This document shows, in pieces, positions 19,820 to 27,896 of a stretch of 33,816 bases of DNA (position 1 is its first letter; each line of letters starts with the position of its first letter). The translations under genes and the position numbers were made by a program. The notes under the pieces are model-generated. The model searched no databases, had not been told where the DNA came from, and saw only the letters and a program-made list of their open reading frames with translations. Location: assembly GCA_001595945.1 (NCBI GenBank), contig LSSI01000082.1, forward strand, positions 1-33,816. Direction: 5' to 3'. The DNA is from Thermoplasmatales archaeon SM1-50 (GTDB taxonomy: Archaea > Thermoplasmatota > E2 > DHVEG-1).

Positions 19820-20413
19820 TTATTGTGAAAGTGTTGAAATCGGTTGAATCGTAATAGGGTCCAAAGATATGATTTTTCCCCATAATTTGAAGAAAAAGAA
19901 ATAAGCGCCAACTTCAATGGTTAGAGTTATATTTTCACCGTTTGTAATAAGTGGGATAAAATCAGCATTTGATTCAATGGTATAGTTTATATATTCCCAT
20001 TCTTTGCTTTTACATCGATTATTTATCGATTGATTTAGTAAGATATATATACCATTGAAGGAAATCGCAATATACACACGAGTAAATCGAGGAATTATAA
20101 CTGTATAATTCAGTCTGTGTTTACAGATTACTGAAAAATTTATTTGTGGAATTGTTCCATTTATTTCAGGAAAATAGAAATCTTTTGTAGCACTTTGATT
20201 AATAGTTACTATCGGTTCGAGATCTTCCTTTGAAAATCTATGAAGAAATGAGTCCCAAATGACTGAGATATTTGCTAAGATGTTATCGGTGGTTATTAAG
20301 GTTTTTTGATAAGACATTTCTTTGTTGTTTTTATCAGCAGGTATAGGTTTAATATTTATTATTAATAAAATTACTACGAGTCCTATTATTGCTATCTTTA
20401 TATTATTTTTCAC
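19820..20413 (-). CDS. Hypothetical secreted or membrane-anchored protein
   Basis: N-terminal hydrophobic segment MKNNIKIAIIGLVVILLIINIKPIPA; several N-x-S/T sequons; no family recognised. Confidence 0.55.
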   Translation of the reverse strand: MKNNIKIAIIGLVVILLIINIKPIPADKNNKEMSYQKTLITTDNILANISVIWDSFLHRFSKEDLEPIVTINQSATKDFYFPEINGTIPQINFSVICKHRLNYTVIIPRFTRVYIAISFNGIYILLNQSINNRCKSKEWEYINYTIESNADFIPLITNGENITLTIEVGAYFFFFKLWGKIISLDPITIQPISTLSQ

Positions 20414-20524
20414 TGGAATCCCCCTAATATTCTTACTTATAATTTCTTTATCATTATATAAATTTTTTGAATAGGTGATTGATTTAATTTTTCAAAGGAG
20501 AGAGTGCACGTTCCAGTTGTTTTT

Positions 20525-22876
20525 TTATATCTTGCGGATAATCCCTGGTAAACCAAAAAGATATTTCACACGTGTAAACTCACTAAGTCCGTACCCATGT
20601 AATTCTACGATTTGATCCTGCCAAGAAAACGTACCCGTCGCATAACAAGGTCCTTCAAACATACCTGTACGGGCAAATCTCCATACTTTTTCGTAGGTAT
20701 TATAGACTATGATATCGAGTTTCAATATCATATCATCTCGTTTTGCTTCTATATGAACTTTCTTCGGATATTTAAGAAAAGGCATGCCCAATGGATTTGC
20801 GGTTTCTGTATAGGTTATATCAAAATGGTTAAATTCTGTAATATTCCGATTGTTTGGGGAAACTATGATTGAATCAAAAGACAATTGAAATGGAGTACGA
20901 AGTACAAATTTTGAAACGTACATTTCCCAACCGTTATCAAAATGAAGATTCGCCCAATCCCATCCTTTTGAAACCCAACGAGGAACAATACTTTGCCAGA
21001 CATGATCGTGATAGCCCATACCTGAGACACGATACTGTTTTCCATCCCACGTTATATTCCCTGTTACTTTACATCGTGGGACATAATAATCTCCCCCCGT
21101 CGCAAGACTCATAATCGGTAGATTCGCACTTCTCCCCTCAACCCATACAGGAAGAAAATCTGCAATAAATTTCAAATCTACGACAAAATTTTTTTCATTA
21201 TTAACTGCATGGAGCTCCCATAATGGATACAATCCTTTCAACCAACTATTCTGAAATGTGACATCAACTCCAGGGCTAGTTGCTTGTAAGGTTCCTCTTC
21301 GCTTATTAAATATGCTAAAATCATAGCCCGTGTTGGAATCATCAAATAAAAGAATGAAGAGATTATCTGGCTTTAAGAATCGAATATCAAAGAATTTCAT
21401 CTGGTTGAAACTCACGACAAGTGAATATCCTTGAAGTTCAGTGTCTGCATCGTTAAAAAACACGTTAAAATACCACCATTCTCGACGGCTGCCTTTATGA
21501 AAGCCCTCATCTTCAGGAAGAATGATATGCCTGCCTGAATCTATTAATCGATTCGTCCCTGGTGGTGTTGGTTCGGGATCTTCTCCAGAAATGGGCATTT
21601 CTCCTGGTATCGTTGGTATTTTAATGTCTTCTCCTTGAGTTATATTATTCTGATACGTGTAGTACCCAATGGAGGATATAAGGAGAATAGAACACAATCC
21701 TATCACAAGTTTTTTTCTACGTGTTGATCTTCGTTTTTTTCTGCGTTGCGATGACATACCTATTTGTTCATATTCTCGGTATCGTTTCCAGTAGTAACTA
21801 CGACCAAAAAAACGCCATGTAAATGCAAAACCAATAGAAAAGATAGGGATACATACCCAAAGAGGTACATATGTCTTCAGATTGTTGATATCTTTTACTG
21901 CCTCAAGATGCTTATTCATCGAATCAGCTGTAGTGTTATAGATTAATATCGCTGCCTCACCGATAGGGTCATTTACCTTCAAATAATTTGATATTACCCG
22001 GGAACGCATTGACGAAGGATAATACAACTGTAAAAACTGAGAGAGATATGCTGAAAGAACAAGACGGCGATATACATGGACGACGTATCCTGATGCCGGA
22101 TTGACCGTAAGTTGTAGCGTTTCATCACAGAAATATGTTACTCCATGCCACGTGATTTGTTTACTATAAATATCAGAGCGCCATACCGCGACCTCAACCC
22201 CATCAATGAATCCATTCTGAATACGCTGCATATCGCGTACGAAAACAACATTTTCTTCTCCGTTTTGTTCTCCATTGGATTCTACCCACCCCACAGATAT
22301 ATTATTTACCCTATTATCAACTGGCGGTATGTTCATATGACCTGCGTTTACATTGGTATACTTCAAGCTAGCGGTATGAGCATCAACCCAGTACCATTCA
22401 CTTACTTTTTCTGTATTGTTAATAACGTGTAGAATCGCACCAGTGTCATCATAAATCACATCATGGATAAATGCCGTGTTTTCCTCCTTATTAAATGCCG
22501 AAACATGGATTATTTCTTTGCCTATAAATTTTCTTTCAATAGGAGATCGTTGAGGCAATATCCATCGAATTGCAAAAGGAATATTTCTTTGATCGTTCCC
22601 TCTTAGAAAAATACCATTTCGCTCCCAATAATGCACAGAACCTTGATCTTCCCAAAAATAATCCTCAGTAAGCTTTGTTTCATCGATTACCTGATACGGA
22701 ATGAGATATCCATACGCTATGACTCCTAAAATTAGTAAAAATACTCCAACAGCAAATCCAAAATCCTCATATCGTTTGAGTCTAATGAAAAGAAATGCTA
22801 GAATACTTGGTATAAATAACGATATTCCAATGATAGCAAGGATTGTATTCCAAGGTAATGTGTTCCAGGGAGACAT
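20525..22876 (-). CDS. Membrane protein: N-terminal PorA/DUF3068-like region, second TM, then CrtC/AttH-like lipocalin domain
   Basis: N-terminal TM pair, then a long extracytoplasmic beta-rich part (...WVDAHTASLKYTNV...NPASGYVVHVYRRLVLSAYL...), a second TM set near KKLVIGLCSILLISSIGYYTY, then HIILPEDEGFHKGSRREWWYFNVFFNDADTELQGYSLVVSFNQ...GMGYHDHVWQ, the CrtC/AttH hallmark. Confidence 0.7.
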   Translation of the reverse strand: MSPWNTLPWNTILAIIGISLFIPSILAFLFIRLKRYEDFGFAVGVFLLILGVIAYGYLIPYQVIDETKLTEDYFWEDQGSVHYWERNGIFLRGNDQRNIPFAIRWILPQRSPIERKFIGKEIIHVSAFNKEENTAFIHDVIYDDTGAILHVINNTEKVSEWYWVDAHTASLKYTNVNAGHMNIPPVDNRVNNISVGWVESNGEQNGEENVVFVRDMQRIQNGFIDGVEVAVWRSDIYSKQITWHGVTYFCDETLQLTVNPASGYVVHVYRRLVLSAYLSQFLQLYYPSSMRSRVISNYLKVNDPIGEAAILIYNTTADSMNKHLEAVKDINNLKTYVPLWVCIPIFSIGFAFTWRFFGRSYYWKRYREYEQIGMSSQRRKKRRSTRRKKLVIGLCSILLISSIGYYTYQNNITQGEDIKIPTIPGEMPISGEDPEPTPPGTNRLIDSGRHIILPEDEGFHKGSRREWWYFNVFFNDADTELQGYSLVVSFNQMKFFDIRFLKPDNLFILLFDDSNTGYDFSIFNKRRGTLQATSPGVDVTFQNSWLKGLYPLWELHAVNNEKNFVVDLKFIADFLPVWVEGRSANLPIMSLATGGDYYVPRCKVTGNITWDGKQYRVSGMGYHDHVWQSIVPRWVSKGWDWANLHFDNGWEMYVSKFVLRTPFQLSFDSIIVSPNNRNITEFNHFDITYTETANPLGMPFLKYPKKVHIEAKRDDMILKLDIIVYNTYEKVWRFARTGMFEGPCYATGTFSWQDQIVELHGYGLSEFTRVKYLFGLPGIIRKI

Positions 22877-23063
22877 ATTTGTATCTTATATTCTTTATAA
22901 ACCTACGATTATTAAAACCTTATTGTACAATTCTTATCCTGTTCTTTAATACTGTATAGTATATCAGTTTTATAAGGAGATTTTTCCCTGTACTACACTG
23001 CTTTGTTATTACTGTATTAAAATACTTATAGATGAAAGAATATGTAGTGTCAGAGGAAAACTA

Positions 23064-23540
23064 ATGCCAGAAGAGGTAATACCTGATGAAATACGGAGAG
23101 AATACGAAAAAACAATGCAGAGAGCCATAACAAAAAAGATAGGTTCTATGTTCATCATTGTAACAGAGGATACGTATGACAAAGCCTTAACTGCTTTCAA
23201 TTTTGGTGTTGCCGGAGTGGAAATGGGGATGAAAGTATCCATTTTTTTCACCTCACGAGGGATAAATATCCTAAAAAAATCTTATAAACCACGAAGAACT
23301 CATTGGGGTGAAGCACCAATCATCTGGAAGGAAACCTCTATTAAACGGAAAGGCGGTGTCATCCTTGCAGAACTAATGTACCAGGCACGGGACATGGGTG
23401 CACATTTTTATGTTTGTTATACATCGATGATTTCTGCTGGTTTAAAAGAACAGACGCTTTTGGATAATGTAAAAGTAATACGAATGGCAGAGTTCTTAGG
23501 CTTAGCATTAGAATCAGATATACAACTTGTTATCAGCTGA
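23064..23540 (+). CDS. DsrE/DsrF-like (peroxiredoxin-like) family protein
   Basis: MFIIVTEDTYDKALTAFNFGVAGVEMGMKVSIFFTSRGINILKK...MYQARDMGAHFYVCYTSMISAGL, typical of the DsrE fold. Confidence 0.75.
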   Translation: MPEEVIPDEIRREYEKTMQRAITKKIGSMFIIVTEDTYDKALTAFNFGVAGVEMGMKVSIFFTSRGINILKKSYKPRRTHWGEAPIIWKETSIKRKGGVILAELMYQARDMGAHFYVCYTSMISAGLKEQTLLDNVKVIRMAEFLGLALESDIQLVIS

Positions 23541-23550
23541 GGGTTGAACA

Positions 23551-24546
23551 ATGGATTTAGAGGAATTACTTAAAGAACGAGCGAAGATCTTCGATAGGGC
23601 ATTAACAGGTAATCTCACGCCTCGGGAACCAGAGATATTCTACGATGCTTTACGATGGATCCCTCTATCTGGTGGAAAACGACTTCGTCCTATCATTGCA
23701 ATGCTTTCATGCGAGGCGGTTGGTGGGGTACCAGAGACAACCATTCCATTTGGAATCTCTTTAGAATATATGCATAACTCTACACTTATTCATGACGATA
23801 TCATTGATAAAGATAAATGGCGAAGAGGATTGCAAACAACCCATGAAAAATTTGGAATACCTTTTGCGATACTTGCTGGAGATGCACTTATTGGAGAGAC
23901 TTATCGCATGCTTTCATATATGGCTCCTCCAGAGCTTAATTCAGTCACTTACAAAGAACTTATTCGATCCATCGCTGAAGCAGCCAAAAACTTCTATGAG
24001 GGGGAAGCTCTAGACATAGAATTTGCTGTAAGATCAGATGTAACAATCCCTCAGTATATGAGAATGATTGAGAAAAAAACAGCTCAGCTGTATCTACTTG
24101 CAGGAAAGGGAGGTGCATTGATTGGCAAAGGGAGCAGTAAACAAGTGGAAAACCTGGCTCAATACGGGACGCTCTTTGGTCTTATGTTCCAAATTAAAGA
24201 TGACCTCCTCAATATTCTTACCGAACAGATAATATTAGGAAAACAAATGATTGGAAGCGACATCCTTAATGGAAAGCGGACCTTGATGCTAGTCCATGCA
24301 TTATCTGAGGTAGATGAAGACGATAAAAATAAAATGATGACCGTCGTTGGAAACGAGAACGCAAATCAAGAAGACGTTCGAGAAGTCATCGAATTGTTTA
24401 GAACATATGGGTCTATCGACTATGCTCAAAATAAGTTAGAGGAGTTTCGAGAAGTAGCAAAACGATGTCTTGATGTCGTAGATTCTTCTGAAAGCAAAAA
24501 AATCCTTATGGCGCTTGCAGATTACAGTGTTACGAGATTATATTGA
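23551..24546 (+). CDS. idsA: Polyprenyl (geranylgeranyl/farnesyl) diphosphate synthase
   Basis: GGKRLRPII, first Asp-rich motif STLIHDDIIDKDKWRRGLQTTHEKFG, second motif FQIKDDLLN, GSDILNGKRTLMLVHAL. Confidence 0.9.
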   Translation: MDLEELLKERAKIFDRALTGNLTPREPEIFYDALRWIPLSGGKRLRPIIAMLSCEAVGGVPETTIPFGISLEYMHNSTLIHDDIIDKDKWRRGLQTTHEKFGIPFAILAGDALIGETYRMLSYMAPPELNSVTYKELIRSIAEAAKNFYEGEALDIEFAVRSDVTIPQYMRMIEKKTAQLYLLAGKGGALIGKGSSKQVENLAQYGTLFGLMFQIKDDLLNILTEQIILGKQMIGSDILNGKRTLMLVHALSEVDEDDKNKMMTVVGNENANQEDVREVIELFRTYGSIDYAQNKLEEFREVAKRCLDVVDSSESKKILMALADYSVTRLY

Positions 24547-24765
24547 TTTGTTTTAATAGAAAAATAGACTTATAAAGATGATGATAAACGAGACAATCAA
24601 AAAAAAGAATATGAGAGTATATGGGTTAAACAGAATTCTTCTCCAATTCATAAGTAATCATTTCTTCTAAAGCATATAAACATTTTGTTTTTTAAAAAGG
24701 TTATATTATCATGCTATCTGGGTGTAAAAGTTTAAATTATTTCGATAATTAATAAAAATCCTTTG

Positions 24766-25599
24766 CTACACATTGTATCGAATTTTATGATAGACTGCAG
24801 TTATCAAAAAAATGCCTGCAGCGAAAAAAACGATAACACCGCTTGTTGCAATATTATACACAGCGGAAAAAAAGATACCAATGACAATGCTAAGTATTGA
24901 AAAACAAACGGTCATAATCATAGTTCCTCGAAAAGAACGTTTCAACTGTAAAGCGGCAAGTCCAGGAAGCACCATAAGAGCAACAACAAGAATTACTCCA
25001 ATGACCTTTATTGATAAGGCTATTGTAAATGCAACGAGAAGATTAAATGTAAAAGTAAAATACCTCACAGGTATTCCAGTAACTTTAGCTGATTCTTCAT
25101 CAAATGTAATGGAAAGTAATTCTTTGTAAAATATTCCAAAAAAACAAATTGATGCAAGGCCAAGAAAGGAAACAATAAAAAGATCGATATTGTCTATCGT
25201 AAGAATTGAGCCAAACAGGTAGCTAAAAATTTCAACATTAAAACCACCAGCGATACTGATGATAATTAAACCTGTTGAAAATCCTAAAGAAAGCATGACA
25301 GCAATAGCAGCATCAGATTTTGCTAACTCTTTTTTCCGCATATAGGAAATACCAAGAACAGCAATGATTGAGACCACAAGTGCAGTGATGAGGGGGTTTA
25401 TCCCAAGAAGTAAACCAAGAGCGATCCCTCCAAAAGCTGTATGAGCGATGCCATCGCTAATCATTGACTCATGACGAAGGATAAGAAACAGCCCAATCCA
25501 AGATGTTGCAAGAGCAGAAATAATCCCACCGATTAACGCATATTGAAAGAATTGGAAACCAAGCAATGTTAAAATATCATTAATTACCGAATCAATCAT
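24766..25599 (-). CDS. znuB: ABC-3 family metal (Zn/Mn) transporter permease
   Basis: Multi-TM; GLFLILRHESMISDGIAHTAFGGIALGLLLG...IKVIGVILVVALMVLPGLAALQL. ATG at 25599 overlaps the ATPase stop; the upstream Met at 25656 is less likely. Confidence 0.88.
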   Translation of the reverse strand: MIDSVINDILTLLGFQFFQYALIGGIISALATSWIGLFLILRHESMISDGIAHTAFGGIALGLLLGINPLITALVVSIIAVLGISYMRKKELAKSDAAIAVMLSLGFSTGLIIISIAGGFNVEIFSYLFGSILTIDNIDLFIVSFLGLASICFFGIFYKELLSITFDEESAKVTGIPVRYFTFTFNLLVAFTIALSIKVIGVILVVALMVLPGLAALQLKRSFRGTMIMTVCFSILSIVIGIFFSAVYNIATSGVIVFFAAGIFLITAVYHKIRYNV

Positions 25600-26404
25600 G
25601 ATGAAAATCTCCTTTGCATTCATGTTCATGAAATACAAAATGGAAATGTTCACCATAGACTTTTTTTAAGGCAACATTCGGATCAATCTCTTTTGTGATA
25701 TCACTCATATATACGTTTTTATTGACGCAGAGAATTTTTGTCATACGACAAAAAACACTAGACAGATCATGTGAAACGATAAGTATAGTAAGATTTTTCT
25801 TAAGGTTTAGATCGCTAAGTAATTTATAGAAATTTTCTAATCCTGTTGCATCAATGCCTGCTACGGGTTCGTCAAGAATGAGAATTTCTGGGTTTCTGAC
25901 AAGAGCCTTTGCAATAAACATCCGCTGTTTCTGTCCGCCAGATAGACTACCAATTCTTTTATGAGCGATGTCACCAATTCCCATAAGATTAAGGGATACA
26001 TTTACAGCATCCCAATCGGTTTTTTTCAACGGCTTCCCAATATTTGCATGAGTAATTCTTCCAAGACTTACAAGTTCACTTACCGTGAGCGGGAAGTGAG
26101 TATCAAAATGTATCGCTCCTTGTGGAATATATGCAATACGGTCCCATTCTGAGAAAGCCTGAATAGTCTTTGAAAACAAATGAATAGAACCATTTTTTAT
26201 TGGGAGAAAATTAAAAATCGCAAGCAACAATGTTGTTTTTCCACCACCGTTTGGTCCAACGACTCCTACATAATCTCCTTGATTAATGGTGAATGTTGCA
26301 TCTTGTATCACAAGGTCTTTTGATCGCATTACATCAACATGACTGAATTCAAGAACAGGTTTTTTTTCCATAGTTATTACACTTTTTTCTTCATGAATTT
26401 TCAA
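25592..26404 (-). CDS. znuC: Metal ABC transporter ATP-binding protein
   Basis: Walker A GPNGGGKTT, signature LSGGQKQR, Walker B EILILDEPVAGID, H-loop IVSHD; His-rich C-terminus. Confidence 0.92.
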   Translation of the reverse strand: MKIHEEKSVITMEKKPVLEFSHVDVMRSKDLVIQDATFTINQGDYVGVVGPNGGGKTTLLLAIFNFLPIKNGSIHLFSKTIQAFSEWDRIAYIPQGAIHFDTHFPLTVSELVSLGRITHANIGKPLKKTDWDAVNVSLNLMGIGDIAHKRIGSLSGGQKQRMFIAKALVRNPEILILDEPVAGIDATGLENFYKLLSDLNLKKNLTILIVSHDLSSVFCRMTKILCVNKNVYMSDITKEIDPNVALKKVYGEHFHFVFHEHECKGDFHHD

Positions 26405-26420
26405 GGAGAATTATTTAGTA

Positions 26421-27359
26421 TCATGATGCTTGTAGCCCTATTTTTAGATTTTGAAGATTACGTTCAAGTTGTGTAAAATAGTCTATTCCATCAATTACCC
26501 CTGTCATCAGATAGAGGCGAAGTATTTGTACTGATTGGTTTGTTTTCGACTCGATGGTGTTTTTCAATGTCTGAGCATAGATATCTGAATATATAGGATC
26601 AATATACACGACGTAAACCTCAAGTTCTATCATTTTATTGACAATTGCAGCTATTGTCGAGGCACTCGGTTGTTCATCAGCAGAGAGCCCGATTACGCCG
26701 TATTGATAAAACCCATATCGATTCGCGAGATATCCGAATGCTGCATGCGTCACAATGATTGTATCCTTTTGTTTCGTTGTCAACTCCTTTTTAAAGGCAT
26801 CATCCATGGAGAGAAATTGTTCTTCTAGCTGGTTCCACCGTAGTGTATAGTACTCTTCATGTTGTGGGTTTTTTGTAATAAATGCTTTGTATATTGATTC
26901 CGCCTGCTGTTTAGCGATAAAAGGACAAATCCATGTATGTTGATCATAAAGATTATGGTCAGATTTGTTATATTCATTTTCTTTATAGGTTTTTTCAATG
27001 AATTGCACGTTCTGTGTTGTTTCTACAATGATTTTTCCTTCTTTATTAATTATTGGAAGAATATCTTCTTCGAACCAATGGTCGAGATGAGCGCCATTGT
27101 AAATCAGGATATCTGCTTTATTAGCCGCAATAATGTCTGCAACTGTTGGTTGCCAAGTATGTAGGTCGGTATTATCAGGGATAAGTTGTGTTACTGTTAC
27201 ATGCTCTCCTCCGATTTCTTTTGCAAAAAACGTTAGTGGATAAAATGTTGTAAGGATTTGAATTCCTTCTTTTTGTTGATGTTCTAGACACCCACTAAAA
27301 ACAAGACTTAATGCTAGGATGCTGCCAAGGGAAAGCAGTATTATTTTTTTTCTTTTTAT
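26421..27359 (-). CDS. znuA: Metal-binding lipoprotein (cluster A-I substrate-binding protein), true N-terminus upstream of the track ORF
   Basis: The track ORF starts at internal GTG 27008. The same frame reads upstream as KRKKIILLSLGSILALSLVFSGCLEHQQKEGIQILTTFYPLTFFAKEIGGEHVTVTQLIPDNTDLHTWQPTVADIIAANKADILIYNGAHLDHWFEEDILP. This has a lipobox and family motifs but no ATG/GTG/TTG before stop TAA at about 27372; ATA at 27359 follows GAGG. Confidence 0.85.
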   Translation of the reverse strand: MKRKKIILLSLGSILALSLVFSGCLEHQQKEGIQILTTFYPLTFFAKEIGGEHVTVTQLIPDNTDLHTWQPTVADIIAANKADILIYNGAHLDHWFEEDILPIINKEGKIIVETTQNVQFIEKTYKENEYNKSDHNLYDQHTWICPFIAKQQAESIYKAFITKNPQHEEYYTLRWNQLEEQFLSMDDAFKKELTTKQKDTIIVTHAAFGYLANRYGFYQYGVIGLSADEQPSASTIAAIVNKMIELEVYVVYIDPIYSDIYAQTLKNTIESKTNQSVQILRLYLMTGVIDGIDYFTQLERNLQNLKIGLQAS

Positions 27360-27414
27360 CGCTATCGCCTCTTACAACATGTCTACTGAGGCGGTATATA
27401 TTTAAAAATGTTAT

Positions 27415-27429
27415 TGATTCTCATTATCA
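27415..27429. promoter_or_regulatory. Candidate Fur/Zur operator
   Basis: TGATTCTCATTATCA (reverse TGATAATGAGAATCA), close to the 7-1-7 Fur-family consensus TGATAATNATTATCA. It lies between divergent znuA and the fur-like gene, next to a TATA-like tatatattta (about 27396-27405). Confidence 0.5.
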
Positions 27430-27448
27430 AAAAGAGTTGTTTGATACC

Positions 27449-27829
27449 ATGACGAAATCAAGAAGAACAAAACAGAAAGAACTTTTACAATCTGAGATAT
27501 CCTCACTTACTTCTTTTTTTACGGCTGATGAACTATACGAAAACATTAAAAAAAAAGATTCAGCCATTGGAATTGCGACTGTATATCGTTTTTTAAAGGA
27601 TTTACGAAAAAGAAAAGAGATACACTCCTATGTTTGCGAACGTAAAATAGTCTATTCACATAACGAAGATAATCATTGTCATTTTATCTGTCAAAAATGC
27701 GATAAAATAACGCATTTTACTATCAACAAAATCGATTTTTTAAGAAAACAAATAAATGGAGATATCTGTCATTTTCAAATTGACGTACATGGTGTTTGCA
27801 ATAATTGTTTAAAAAAGGGAAAAACATAG
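27449..27829 (+). CDS. Fur-family metalloregulator (Zur-like by context)
   Basis: From ATG 27449: MTKSRRTKQKELLQSEISSLTSFFTADELYENIKKKDSAIGIATVYRFLKDLRKRKEI...HCHFICQKCDKITHF...CHFQIDVHGVCNNCLKK. The annotated 27311 start would overlap znuA. Confidence 0.9.
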   Translation: MTKSRRTKQKELLQSEISSLTSFFTADELYENIKKKDSAIGIATVYRFLKDLRKRKEIHSYVCERKIVYSHNEDNHCHFICQKCDKITHFTINKIDFLRKQINGDICHFQIDVHGVCNNCLKKGKT

Positions 27830-27896
27830 AAAAAGTAACTATATGGATTTGGAAAAAAATAAGAGCTATAATGTCATAGATGGTTAGGTTTTATAA

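Noticed and set aside
27311-27448. N-terminal 46 residues of the track ORF for the Fur-family protein (LGCCQGKAVLFFFFLSLSPL...)
   Set aside because: This part is antisense to the znuA signal peptide and covers the intergenic promoter; the family starts at MTKSRRTKQK.
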